A stretch of DNA of 22,549 nt from JBCDCE01 sp039182515 (GTDB lineage: Bacteria; Pseudomonadota; Alphaproteobacteria; Rhodobacterales; Rhodobacteraceae): assembly GCA_039182515.1 (NCBI GenBank), contig JBCDCE010000062.1, positions 1-22,549 of the forward strand, given 5' to 3'. The notes under the pieces are model-generated. The model was not told where the DNA came from, ran no database searches, and was given only the letters and a program-made list of their open reading frames with translations. Each line of letters opens with the position of its first letter. Position 1 is the stretch's first letter. Of the stretch, positions 1-7,858 are shown piece by piece. A program made the translations under genes and the position numbers.

Positions 1-215
1 GCTGGGCTTGGCTCGTCAAAGACAAAGACGGCAGCCTTAAAGTAACCAAAACCGAAAATGGGGTGAACCCGCTTTGCTTTGGTCAGACGGCTCTTTTGGG
101 CTGCGATGTTTGGGAGCACAGCTACTACATCGACTTCCGCAACAAACGCCCCGCGTACCTCACGAACTTCCTCGACAACCTCGTGAACTGGGAAAACGTT
201 GCAAGCCGCATGTAA
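1..215 (+). CDS. sodB: Superoxide dismutase, Fe/Mn family (3' end only)
   Basis: The reading frame is open from the left edge (first full codon at base 3) to the TAA at 213-215, giving about 70 C-terminal residues. It detoxifies superoxide to O2 and H2O2 in the cytoplasm. The visible part contains the family signature DVWEHSYYIDFRNKRPAYL, which carries the Asp and His metal ligands (D and H of DxWEHxYY), and ends in the typical helix VNWENVASRM. The N-terminal two His ligands lie outside the window. Fe versus Mn preference cannot be settled from this fragment; the sequence resembles SodB-type enzymes. A strong terminator follows 23 nt after the stop, so this is probably the last gene of its transcript. 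Confidence 0.93.
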   Translation, partial: WAWLVKDKDGSLKVTKTENGVNPLCFGQTALLGCDVWEHSYYIDFRNKRPAYLTNFLDNLVNWENVASRM

Positions 216-238
216 GCGTCGTCCAGAACCCTATGTTG

Positions 239-267
239 AAAAGCCCCGCCATCCCGGGGCTTTTTTT
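239..267. terminator. Rho-independent terminator between convergent genes
   Basis: A 10-bp perfect stem (AAAAGCCCCG at 239-248 pairing with CGGGGCTTTT at 255-264) has a 6-nt loop and is followed on the plus strand by a run of Ts to 267. The A-run preceding the stem gives four Ts on the minus strand. It therefore plausibly ends both the superoxide dismutase gene (plus) and the gene ending at 272 (minus). Confidence 0.9.
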
Positions 268-271
268 CGTC

Positions 272-2629
272 TTAAAGATTGCTGCAGCGCACATCGAGCA
301 GCTTGCCGGTTCCCAAGCTCCTTAAATGCGCCCAACCTGTGTGATGGTTTAGGTTCAAGATCACAAATTCACTTCCATAGTCGGAGAATTTAATGAAAGC
401 GTCGAACGCACCGCTGGATGGAATCGTGTATCGAATGCCTTGCCCGGCGGCCAAGTGCCTGCAGGGTGATGGCGGCTTTTGGGCTTGTTGGACCCTTACG
501 CGCTGTGCATTGGCGGCGTCTTTGCGCGCACGTTCCGCCGCCCGCTTGGCGTCAGCGGCCTTTTTTCGAAGTTTGGCAACCTCTGCCTCCATGGCAGCTT
601 GGGCTTTTTCCGAACGGGCAATGTCATTGAGTGCCGTGAGCCGCATTGCGGCTTGAAGGGCGAGATCGTCTTCAGGAAATTTCTCCATGAGCGTGGTGTA
701 CAGCAACCGGGCGCGGGCCCGTTCGTTGGCTGCGTCATAGCCTGCAGCGGCGAGATACATCCTGCGCGCGCTATCGGACCCAAGGGCTGTGTTGAACTTG
801 CATGCACTCGCAGCCCCTTTTTCACCAAGACGCCTTTCTAGCTCGGAAAGTTTCGAGCAGTCACCATCCGCTTGGGCTTGCGCAAAAACAGCGCGCAAGA
901 AGCGCTCTTCGGCATCCGCCTTACACTGCGCAATCTCGGCGCCAAAGGCTTGATCGTTTGCATCAAGCTCGGCTGCCCGCGCGCAGTCTCCTTGCGACAG
1001 GGCGGTCTTTATTTCGGCCGCAAGTTGTTCTGCACGCTGCAGATCTTCACAAGCCTCAACGGTGCGCCCGTCACGGTGCGCAGGATCGGTTTGCGCAAAG
1101 CCTGCGCAGTCGCGCTGATCAAAGAGCGTCTTTGCAGAAGTTTTTGCAGCGACCAAAGCATCAGACTGGCTTTTCTCCCACGCTGCCAATTGTGTAATCC
1201 GACGTTTGGCGGCGGTGTTGTACCCAAAACTCTTCTTTTTGTACGCGAGGCTTTCACGGCCATTTCGGCCCAACAGATCTGCTTTGGCCGAACCAGATCG
1301 AATGATGTGCGAAGTGGTGTTCACAAAAGAGAGATGCCAGTCATTTTTCTTAAAGGCATTCTGGCCGTACGACCCTTTGGGTTTGAGCGAATTGGCATCG
1401 TAAACTTGCCACTTGTTTTCAACCCAAATCGCAACTTCGCGACGCCCATCATGGATATCGAGCGCGTTGATTTCGCCCGACAACTGCGTGCTTTTGATCT
1501 CTTCCCAACCGATACTGGTCGACCGATAAATGCTCATCGTGCCGTCTGTATAGCCAACCGCTAAGGCCTTACCATTGGGGCTGAACCGGTAGGTCGAAAT
1601 CGATCTTTGAGTGGGCTTTGGAAGGATCGGTATGACGCTTCCGTCAAACTGTACTTGCACAATTCCTTTGGATTTCGACACGATAAAAAGTGGCCCAACT
1701 TGTGCATAGAGAATGTCGTCAGCCGCAAAAGGCAGCCGGAATTGACCGCGCTCTGTCCCCGTTTTCGCGTCATGCAAGCTGACACCGAGCCCACCTGGAG
1801 AAAGCAGCGCCACTTGGCCTCCATCTCGGGTGATCGCGACCTGGCTCGCCTCTCTAAACCCGGGCAAACTCGACAGCTTACCGTTAGACATATCGAGCAC
1901 TTGTGGCACATCGCCCGTGCGCGCGAAGATCATGCGCTCAGCAGATTGGTCCACCGCTGCATCGGTATAGGGACCTGAAGATTTAAATAGCAATTTGGCA
2001 GAAAGAGCATCCCAAACCCGAACGCGCGTTCCGGTTTGAACCCCAATGAGCGTGGTGCGATCTGCATCTATCTCGAACAAGTCTGGATTGGCTGACAGGG
2101 GATAAGAGGCAAGTCTTTGCGGCGTCGTTTGCGCTTCGAGCTTCGCGGTCTCTACGGCCTTTTCAAGCACCCGCACTTGCACGCTGGTCAATTTCCCCGT
2201 TTGGGATTGCCCAATGGACTTTTGGTATTTCTTGATTTGGGCGCGTGTGCCGGGGCCAATAATTCCATCCACTTTGCCAACGTTGAAACCGAGCTTGTTG
2301 AGCGCGGTCTGGATCTTTTTGGCCTCGGAGACTTTGCGCTTTGCGTCGGCCTCGATTGTGGTGTTGGTGAGGATATAACAGCTGCCGTAACTGCGACATC
2401 TCCTAAGCGCTTCTTGGTCCGCTTTCGCTTGTGTGCTGTAGCCGCCCGTCCAAGAGCACCCAGTTTTGTTGCGGGTTGAGGCAAAGCTGCGGTAGCCGTT
2501 TTTTGTTTGGTAGTCGCGCCAAAGGCTTCGGCATTCGGAGCCTTTCATCGGATTGGCTTGGAGCATGGGAGGCGCCATAAGAAAAACGGCGAAAAACAAT
2601 GCGACTAACCGGCAAAAAAGCAATGACAT
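272..2629 (-). CDS. Secreted peptidoglycan-binding / propeller-like protein with Cys-paired repeats (785 aa)
   Basis: The exact function is not recognised. The ATG at 2629 is chosen because GGAGG sits 9 nt upstream and residues 1-25 form a Sec signal peptide (hydrophobic MSLLFCRLVALFFAVFLMAP, likely cleavage after LQA). In order: a small Cys-rich region (C33, C58, C78, C84; 30-90); a PG_binding_1-like motif (about 102-158, with LGFNVGKVDGIIGPGTRAQI); a beta-propeller/WD40-like stretch (about 178-470, with phrases such as RVRVWDALSAK and RFSPNGKALAVGYTDGTMSIY); three ~42-residue repeats, each bracketed by cysteines (508-527, 549-569, 591-610); a TPR-like stretch (615-670); an Ala/Lys/Arg coiled coil (672-715); and a C-terminal ~60-residue domain with C723 and C782. 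It probably acts in the periplasm or at the cell wall. A longer frame to 2758 exists but lacks a ribosome site and would bury the signal peptide. It is monocistronic, convergent with the dismutase. Confidence 0.85.
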   Translation of the reverse strand: MSLLFCRLVALFFAVFLMAPPMLQANPMKGSECRSLWRDYQTKNGYRSFASTRNKTGCSWTGGYSTQAKADQEALRRCRSYGSCYILTNTTIEADAKRKVSEAKKIQTALNKLGFNVGKVDGIIGPGTRAQIKKYQKSIGQSQTGKLTSVQVRVLEKAVETAKLEAQTTPQRLASYPLSANPDLFEIDADRTTLIGVQTGTRVRVWDALSAKLLFKSSGPYTDAAVDQSAERMIFARTGDVPQVLDMSNGKLSSLPGFREASQVAITRDGGQVALLSPGGLGVSLHDAKTGTERGQFRLPFAADDILYAQVGPLFIVSKSKGIVQVQFDGSVIPILPKPTQRSISTYRFSPNGKALAVGYTDGTMSIYRSTSIGWEEIKSTQLSGEINALDIHDGRREVAIWVENKWQVYDANSLKPKGSYGQNAFKKNDWHLSFVNTTSHIIRSGSAKADLLGRNGRESLAYKKKSFGYNTAAKRRITQLAAWEKSQSDALVAAKTSAKTLFDQRDCAGFAQTDPAHRDGRTVEACEDLQRAEQLAAEIKTALSQGDCARAAELDANDQAFGAEIAQCKADAEERFLRAVFAQAQADGDCSKLSELERRLGEKGAASACKFNTALGSDSARRMYLAAAGYDAANERARARLLYTTLMEKFPEDDLALQAAMRLTALNDIARSEKAQAAMEAEVAKLRKKAADAKRAAERARKDAANAQRVRVQQAQKPPSPCRHLAAGQGIRYTIPSSGAFDAFIKFSDYGSEFVILNLNHHTGWAHLRSLGTGKLLDVRCSNL

Positions 2630-2686
2630 AAAATGAATCCTCCACAGCTTTGCAGAGGGTAAGAACAAATCATTGGCATGTATAGC

Positions 2687-2722
2687 AAAAGACGCGCGCC
2701 GGGCATTTGGACCGGCGCACGC
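2687..2722 (-). terminator. Probable Rho-independent terminator of the alpha/beta hydrolase gene
   Basis: On the minus strand, a GC-rich stem (core GCGCCGG / CCGGCGC at 2712-2718 and 2696-2702, extendable to about 11 bp with two G-U pairs) has a 9-nt loop. It is followed by a short T run (CTTTTGC, 2687-2693). It lies 14 nt past the hydrolase stop and upstream of the 785-residue protein gene, which suggests separate transcripts. The T tract is short, so confidence is moderate. Confidence 0.5.
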
Positions 2723-2735
2723 TAAGTGTTGTGCG

Positions 2736-3770
2736 TTACTGCTTTTGGAAAAAGGCAATCACTTCACGCGCGATTTGGGCATGTTCATCACGGCGCTCCC
2801 CGGTGCCTTCTTCGCAGACATAAGCGTCTTGCGGCTCTTCTTCTTTCAGGATCGCGAGCCCCATGTCTGTACACACGCCCAAGAAATCAAAATGCGCCAA
2901 GCGTTTGGGCTCAAGGTAAGTGGTGTTGCTTTCAGGTAGGGCCGCCACGAGCGCGCGGCTTTCCACGTCCAAGTTCAGGGCTTCGTCTCCTCGCGGTGCG
3001 CCGTAGACAAGCAAGGGCGTGGTGATTTCAGCGAGGCTTTCTTTCGAGAAGGTCTGTGTGCCCCCCAAATCAAAGACGGCGATGGCTTTGATGCGCGGAT
3101 CTTTCAGATCACTCTCCATGGCAGCGCGGTCTGTCTCTGATGCAGCAATGCCCCAGCGCGCAAAGAGTTCGCAGACAAGATCAGCGTCGTCACTGGCACA
3201 AAAGCGATCCAGGGCCGCTTTTTCAAACCGTGCGCCAGCTAAAGTCATAGCCGTCCAGCCGCCCAAAGAATGCCCCGCCATAAAGATCCGATCTGGGTCA
3301 ATCAGGGGCGCGAAGGTCGGGTCGGCCAAAAGCTGGTCGAGGGTCTGGCTGATGTCTTGCGGCCGCCTCCACAATTCGCGACGGTCGTCCGGATCGCGCT
3401 GAAAGGTCGTGGTGCCGGGATGGTTCACCGCCGCAACAACAAAACCCTCTGCCACCAAGCTTTGCGCCAGCCACGCCTGGTTGCGCGCATTGCCAAACAT
3501 CCCGTGGGACATGAGGACCAGAGGCTTTTGGCCCGGCTTCGGTGCCGCATCGGGGCGCGTGGGGAGACTTTGCCAGACCGCATTGCCGTGAGCTTGAGTT
3601 ACGGGGCCTCTATCTTCTGTTGGATACCAAATATAGCCATCAAACTGGCGGCCCTCGGGTGTCGGCGCGACAAACAGGTTTTGTAACCCTGAAGCGACCT
3701 CTTCGGCAAAACCGGCTGTTAGGCTAAAAGAGAGCATGCAAAGGGCGGCGAAGGGGACTTTGAATTTCAT
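2736..3770 (-). CDS. Exported alpha/beta hydrolase (dienelactone-hydrolase / PAF-acetylhydrolase-like)
   Basis: This 344-residue serine hydrolase acts on an unknown ester or lactone. The ATG at 3770 has GGAGG 7 nt upstream; longer in-frame extensions to 4118 are rejected because they run through the divergent regulator. Residues 1-22 are a Sec signal peptide (cleavage near GFA-EE), so it acts in the periplasm or outside. The oxyanion/strand motif LVLMSHGMFG lies at 84-93, the nucleophile elbow GHSLGG at 166-171 (Ser168), and a candidate catalytic His in LAHFDFL at 293. The likely acid residue is in the 255-270 region. Four cysteines (191, 200, 300, 319) could form disulfides. It is divergent from the membrane AraC-type regulator, with a palindromic candidate operator between them, so it is the obvious regulatory target. 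The substrate is not predictable. Confidence 0.9.
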   Translation of the reverse strand: MKFKVPFAALCMLSFSLTAGFAEEVASGLQNLFVAPTPEGRQFDGYIWYPTEDRGPVTQAHGNAVWQSLPTRPDAAPKPGQKPLVLMSHGMFGNARNQAWLAQSLVAEGFVVAAVNHPGTTTFQRDPDDRRELWRRPQDISQTLDQLLADPTFAPLIDPDRIFMAGHSLGGWTAMTLAGARFEKAALDRFCASDDADLVCELFARWGIAASETDRAAMESDLKDPRIKAIAVFDLGGTQTFSKESLAEITTPLLVYGAPRGDEALNLDVESRALVAALPESNTTYLEPKRLAHFDFLGVCTDMGLAILKEEEPQDAYVCEEGTGERRDEHAQIAREVIAFFQKQ

Positions 3771-3847
3771 TTGAAATCCTCCAAGATTAACGGAACGATG
3801 ACATCGAAATTGGCCAAGTTCACAATTAAAACAATGGGTTGGGGCGC

Positions 3848-3902
3848 TTGTCCTTGTCCTGGATCGCGATAGAGGACAGCTTTGCAAAAAAGAGGACAAG
3901 GA
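3848..3902. promoter_or_regulatory. Candidate operator: TTGTCC direct and inverted repeats
   Basis: TTGTCC occurs twice in tandem (3848-3853, 3854-3859), and its inverse GGACA/GGACAA occurs at 3874-3878 and 3894-3899. The perfect 10-nt arms TCCTTGTCCT (3851-3860) and AGGACAAGGA (3893-3902) form the core. It lies between the divergent hydrolase and AraC-type regulator genes, just before the regulator's preferred start. Function as the regulator's binding site is inference. Confidence 0.45.
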
Positions 3903-3916
3903 TTTTGGGAGATTTG

Positions 3917-4969
3917 GTGACGCTGCCTTTGCCGCTGCTGACGTTTTTGGCAGCTTTAGGCGCGACAGGGTTTGTGGCCAGGCTCGATCTGGGCGTGGCG
4001 CTCTCTCGCGCGTTCTTTGTGGCGTTCTTTGTTTTGGTGTCCTGCGGGACCTTTCTGGTGGCGCTGCGCTTCGGCTATGGGATCGACAGCTTCGTCCCCC
4101 TGCAACGGGTCTTGCCACTTTTTGCAGGCCCCTTGCTCTATCTCGGCTTCTGGGCGCTCTGCGTGCCCAAAGCGCCTCTCATGCGGGCGGCTCTCTTACA
4201 TATGGGCGTGCCGTTTGCTTTGGCGGTGGCCATGCCGCTGGTGCCAGGGGGCGCAAACGCAGCGGATGGGCTCATCCTGCTCAGCTATCTGACCTACACG
4301 CTCCTTCTCGTTTTGCTTTGGCGCAAAGGAGAGGCGGCTTTCGTGAGGGTGCGCTTGGAAGCGGTTCAATCGGTGCGGGCCTGGGCGCTTTGGGCTGCGC
4401 TTTTCCTGGCGGTCTTTTTGGTCATTGATGGCGCAATTGCTGTCAGTTTTGCTTTTGGGCGTGCTGAAAATGCCTTTGCGTTAATCTCGCTGGGCTCTGT
4501 TGGGCTGGCTGTCACGATGATCGCCATCGCCTTTACGGCGGCCTCGCGTGGGCTGGTCGGGCGCAGCCCGAGCATCAAAGCTCAACCGTCCCAGCGGGCT
4601 GAAGGAAAAAGCTCTGCTGCAGAGATTGAGGGTAGGGCGCGCAGCCTCTTGGAAAGTGAAAAGCTCTATCTTGAAACCGATCTTACGGTCGAGCGCTTGG
4701 CCAAACGCTTGCATCTGCCCACGCGCAGCCTTTCTGCAGCGATCAATCAGCAAGAGGGCATCAACGTGTCGCAATACGTCAACGCGTTTCGGCTGAGGCA
4801 TGCGGCTCAGCTTCTCGCGGAAACCTCGCTCTCTGTGACCAAACTTGTGGAACAGTCAGGCTTTTTGACCCGGTCCAACTTTTACCGCGAGTTTCAGCGC
4901 GCCTATGGATGTTCGCCTGCCGCTTACAGAGCGGCTCAAGCGCCCCAAAGCCTCGTTCAAAATCCGTAA
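3917..4969 (+). CDS. Membrane-embedded AraC-family transcriptional regulator (7 TM + HTH)
   Basis: The protein has an N-terminal half with about seven hydrophobic segments and a C-terminal AraC/XylS DNA-binding domain of roughly 100 residues (two helix-turn-helix motifs: LTVERLAKRLHLPTRSLSAA and SVTKLVEQSGFLTRSNFYREF). A one-component membrane sensor-regulator is the likely role. The start is uncertain: the frame is open from a TTG at 3839 (376 aa), with another TTG at 3905. GTG at 3917 (350 aa) is preferred because GGGAG lies 5 nt upstream, because the operator-like repeats then fall outside the gene, and because seven TM segments with a cytoplasmic HTH require an outside N-terminus, where the Lys/Arg-rich extension from 3839 would be unfavourable. 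The basic loop between TM5 and TM6 (WRKGEAAFVRVRLE) fits the cytoplasmic side. The NUDIX gene follows 11 nt after the stop, suggesting co-transcription. Confidence 0.85.
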   Translation: MTLPLPLLTFLAALGATGFVARLDLGVALSRAFFVAFFVLVSCGTFLVALRFGYGIDSFVPLQRVLPLFAGPLLYLGFWALCVPKAPLMRAALLHMGVPFALAVAMPLVPGGANAADGLILLSYLTYTLLLVLLWRKGEAAFVRVRLEAVQSVRAWALWAALFLAVFLVIDGAIAVSFAFGRAENAFALISLGSVGLAVTMIAIAFTAASRGLVGRSPSIKAQPSQRAEGKSSAAEIEGRARSLLESEKLYLETDLTVERLAKRLHLPTRSLSAAINQQEGINVSQYVNAFRLRHAAQLLAETSLSVTKLVEQSGFLTRSNFYREFQRAYGCSPAAYRAAQAPQSLVQNP

Positions 4970-4980
4970 GGACCTTTGCG

Positions 4981-5586
4981 ATGACCTCTTCGTCAACCCT
5001 TCGTGCCTCTGACTATATTCGCCCAGAGAGTGAAACGCTTCTGTCGGATGACTGGGCAAGGCTCACGAAATATACATTCGAGTATCGCCGCGCGGATGGT
5101 GCCTGGCAGCGTTTGGTCCGTCAGTCTTATGACAGGGGCAATGGGGCAGGGTGTTTGCTCTATAATCCCGCTGCCGGAACGGTTCTGCTCGTCCGGCAGT
5201 TTCGCTTGCCCGCCTATCTTTTGGGGGAGCCTGGGTTTTTAATCGAAGTGCCCGCAGGGCTCTTGGATGGAGAAGCGCCAGAGGCGCGCATGATAGAAGA
5301 ACTCAGCGAAGAAACGGGTTATGAGATATCTGGTTTGGAACTAGCCTGCGAGGCCTTCATGAGCCCAGGCTCTGTGACCGAAAAGCTGTCGCTTTTCCTC
5401 GGGACCTATTCAGAGGCCAACAAGAAAGCCGCGGGGGGCGGCAAAATCGAGGAAGGCGAAGATATCGAAGTGCTGCATATCGCCTTGGATCAGGCCATGG
5501 AGATGATCTCCTCTGGGGACATCCAGGACGGCAAAACCATCCTGCTGTTGCAGCATCTTAAGCTGAAGCTTCTTCAAGACCGGTGA
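4981..5586 (+). CDS. NUDIX hydrolase, YffH/NudK-AdpP-like
   Basis: This is a 201-residue cytoplasmic nucleoside-diphosphate-sugar pyrophosphatase candidate (ADP-ribose or GDP-mannose type). The ATG at 4981 has AAGGA 8 nt upstream. The Nudix box runs from G93 (PAGLLDGEAPEARMIEELSEETGY, stated here in two parts: PAGLLDGE and EELSEETGY at 106-114). It keeps the metal-binding EExG pair (E110, E111), but the consensus Arg of REUxEE is Glu106. The shortened G-x4-E spacing matches E. coli NudK rather than the textbook G-x5-E. The downstream MSPGSVTEKLSLFLG block (127-141) is typical of ADP-ribose pyrophosphatase relatives. It is 11 nt behind the AraC-type regulator and overlaps the convergent LOG-family gene by 29 bp. 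Confidence 0.9.
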   Translation: MTSSSTLRASDYIRPESETLLSDDWARLTKYTFEYRRADGAWQRLVRQSYDRGNGAGCLLYNPAAGTVLLVRQFRLPAYLLGEPGFLIEVPAGLLDGEAPEARMIEELSEETGYEISGLELACEAFMSPGSVTEKLSLFLGTYSEANKKAAGGGKIEEGEDIEVLHIALDQAMEMISSGDIQDGKTILLLQHLKLKLLQDR

Positions 5587-6112
5587 GGATCTCTGGGATC
5601 GAGGGCAGAAGCGAAACCTGCTCTATTATGCTGGCATCCGCAAAACCTGAGTGCACCAATTGGGCCAAGAGATCGCGCAGTGGGGTCCAGTAGCCCTCTA
5701 GGTTGGCCACAAAGATCGGCTTGGTATGCCGGCCCAATTGCTTCCAGGTGAGGGTCTCGAAAAACTCGTCCAAGGTGCCCGCACCGCCTGGCAAAATGAC
5801 AAATGCATCCGCCTCTTTGTACATGCGTTCTTTTCGGCTGTGCATGTCGGGGGTGATAACAAGGTTTTCGCCAAGAGCGGAGCGCCGCTCCACCGTCACT
5901 AGGTGTTCGGGGATCACGCCGAGGCGCGCACCGTTTTGCGCATGGGCGCCCCGCGCGACAGCGCCCATCAGGCCTGCGTCGCCCGCACCATAAACCAAAC
6001 GCCAGCCGCGCCTGGCCAAGCCTTCACCCAGCTCAAAAGCCGCGGCTTTCCATGCCGGATCCTGGCCATCGCGAGCACCGCAAAAGACACAAACGGAAAA
6101 TCCAGGGGCCAT
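5558..6112 (-). CDS. LOG-family protein (TIGR00730-type nucleoside 5'-monophosphate phosphoribohydrolase)
   Basis: This 184-residue Rossmann-fold enzyme belongs to the family that cleaves (cytokinin) nucleoside monophosphates to a free base and ribose 5-phosphate; some members are YgdH/PpnN-like nucleotide nucleosidases. The N-terminal FSVCVFCGARDG strand-loop, YGAGDAGLMGAVA (41-53), the MHSRKERM segment (90-97) and the diagnostic PGGAGTLDE (108-116) are all present. The ATG at 6112 is preferred over ATGs at 6130 and 6175 because GAGAGG sits 9 nt upstream and the family usually starts a few residues before the first strand. The gene is convergent with the NUDIX gene and shares its last 29 bp. 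'Lysine decarboxylase' is an old mis-annotation of this family. Confidence 0.92.
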   Translation of the reverse strand: MAPGFSVCVFCGARDGQDPAWKAAAFELGEGLARRGWRLVYGAGDAGLMGAVARGAHAQNGARLGVIPEHLVTVERRSALGENLVITPDMHSRKERMYKEADAFVILPGGAGTLDEFFETLTWKQLGRHTKPIFVANLEGYWTPLRDLLAQLVHSGFADASIIEQVSLLPSIPEILTGLEEASA

Positions 6113-6232
6113 TCTGCGGATCCTCTCCATTTCAATTGGCTCGCACCATATATCGCCCTTGCAACCCCCTCTCAATACAAACTATGCTCCGCCCCAACTC
6201 GCTCGGCCCCCAATCAAAAAGGAAAGCGCAGC

Positions 6233-7858
6233 ATGTCGGACAGCGACAGGCAGCCGGATGAAAAAGAAGACAAAAGCTACGCCGGTTTCGCAGTACTTTT
6301 GGGCGCCGCGGTTGTGGCCGCAATTCTGTTTCCTGCCGCCATCGAGATCTTAGATGGACCGCCTCCTGAGGCCACGCAAACTGTGGACCCATTGGCGGAG
6401 GCAACCCCAGCTGGTGTGGCTGCGAGCGGAGCACAAGACGCAGGCGAAACGGTCTCGGTGGATGCGGGCGAAAATAGTCGAACGACTGAGGGGGCTGCCG
6501 AAAAGGAACCTCTGCAGGCTTCAAATGCGTCCCAAGAGGCACTTTCAACGCAATCTCTTGCACCTGTGAACTCTGCATCAGACACATCGTCACGCAACGG
6601 CAATCAAAATGCCGGTGTTTCAAATGACGCAGGTTTGGGATCTGACGCGCAAAGCCCCGTCGCCTCTCTAAGTGCCAAGGTTGACCAAAGCGCAGCTGAA
6701 CCACGCCCTGACAGTGCACCTCTCGCGTCTGGAGCGCTTGGAACGAAGGTGGATAGCCCACTGCCACGCCCTGGCGTATCGGAGGATCTGGCTTCCGAAG
6801 TAGCAGTCCTCAAGCCCAGGCCGTCAGCGTCAGGCGCATCAAACACGGATAACGCGCCCCAAGGTGAGGCAGAAGATGACGGTGCTCTCGCCTTAGAGGG
6901 GCAAGATGCCTCGGATACTGACGACACGGGCCAAGTTGCCAAAGCGCCTGAGTTTGATCTTGTGCGTGTGGACCCAGATGGGGCTGCATTGATTGCAGGC
7001 ACAGCCTCTCCAAACGCCCCCGTAGCAATCGTAGTTGATGGTTTGGAGATCGCACGTACGTTTAGCGGCGCAGATGGGGCGTTTGTTGCCTTTGCTGATC
7101 TGGAAGCGCGCACCGCACCCCAAGTTATCACTTTGATTGAAGCGCCCGACAGCTCGCCCGCGCCTTCGATCGAGGATATCGTTGTTGCTCTTGCGCCCGC
7201 ACCTGTCCAACCCAAAACAAAACCAGCAGAGACGGTTGAAGACTTGGTGGCACAACCGGTGATCCTGAAAGCCACCCCACAAGGGGTTGCTTTGCTGCAG
7301 CCGGAGTTGCCCCTTCCACCGCCCAAAACCGCGCCAAAGATAGACACTGCAGCTGCTTTGGGTACGGTCGAGGCGCAAGAAACCCCAAATATTGGAGGCA
7401 CAGCCGCGCCACTGTCATTGGACGCAATTAGCTATTCGACAACGGGGCGTGTGCAATTGGCAGGGCGTACTGCCCAAGAGGGTACTTTGCGGATTTATCT
7501 CAACAACGCCCTTTTGACCGAAACCAGAGTGGAACGCGGGGCTTGGAATACCGGATTGCCCGAGATTGATCCCGGAACTTACACCCTACGCGTTGATCGC
7601 GTGCGCGAGGATGGGAGTGTCGCCTCTCGGGTAGAGACACCTTTTCAACGTGAAGAACCAAGCGTTTTGGCCAAAATCATCACTGAGGCGCCAGAATTTA
7701 CCATTCAAACGGTCCAACCCGGTGCAACCCTTTGGGCGATTGCGCGAGAGAGGTATGGCGAAGGCATTCAATACCTCAAGGTTTTTGACGCCAACCGCGA
7801 TAGAATATCCAATCCAGATTTGATCTACCCCGGTCAAGTTTTCACGATCCCCAATTGA
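6233..7858 (+). CDS. Membrane-anchored LysM peptidoglycan-binding protein
   Basis: The protein has 541 residues. The ATG at 6233 has AAGGA about 9 nt upstream; the open frame back to 5903 overlaps the LOG gene and is not used. A short acidic cytoplasmic tail (1-16) precedes one TM helix (17-37, AGFAVLLGAAVVAAILFPAA). Then comes an Ala/Ser/Glu/Pro-rich low-complexity stalk (about 40-235), two beta-rich, Ig-like segments (about 240-310 and 395-475), and a C-terminal LysM domain (488-541; VQPGATLWAIARERYGEGIQ and LIYPGQVFTIPN). It is probably a periplasmic tether between inner membrane and peptidoglycan. It is divergent from the LOG gene (120 nt gap) and no obvious terminator follows. Confidence 0.88.
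   Translation: MSDSDRQPDEKEDKSYAGFAVLLGAAVVAAILFPAAIEILDGPPPEATQTVDPLAEATPAGVAASGAQDAGETVSVDAGENSRTTEGAAEKEPLQASNASQEALSTQSLAPVNSASDTSSRNGNQNAGVSNDAGLGSDAQSPVASLSAKVDQSAAEPRPDSAPLASGALGTKVDSPLPRPGVSEDLASEVAVLKPRPSASGASNTDNAPQGEAEDDGALALEGQDASDTDDTGQVAKAPEFDLVRVDPDGAALIAGTASPNAPVAIVVDGLEIARTFSGADGAFVAFADLEARTAPQVITLIEAPDSSPAPSIEDIVVALAPAPVQPKTKPAETVEDLVAQPVILKATPQGVALLQPELPLPPPKTAPKIDTAAALGTVEAQETPNIGGTAAPLSLDAISYSTTGRVQLAGRTAQEGTLRIYLNNALLTETRVERGAWNTGLPEIDPGTYTLRVDRVREDGSVASRVETPFQREEPSVLAKIITEAPEFTIQTVQPGATLWAIARERYGEGIQYLKVFDANRDRISNPDLIYPGQVFTIPN

Noticed and set aside
3771..4118. 116-codon N-terminal extension of the alpha/beta hydrolase
   Set aside because: It is Arg/Pro-rich and antisense to the regulator; the ATG at 3770 has GGAGG and begins a clear signal peptide.
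5903..6232. 110-codon N-terminal extension of the LysM protein
   Set aside because: It overlaps the LOG gene on the opposite strand, and the ATG at 6233 has a ribosome site and gives a clean N-terminal membrane anchor.
6604..7401. 265-codon minus-strand frame inside the LysM gene
   Set aside because: It is antisense to the low-complexity stalk; no ribosome site or family features.
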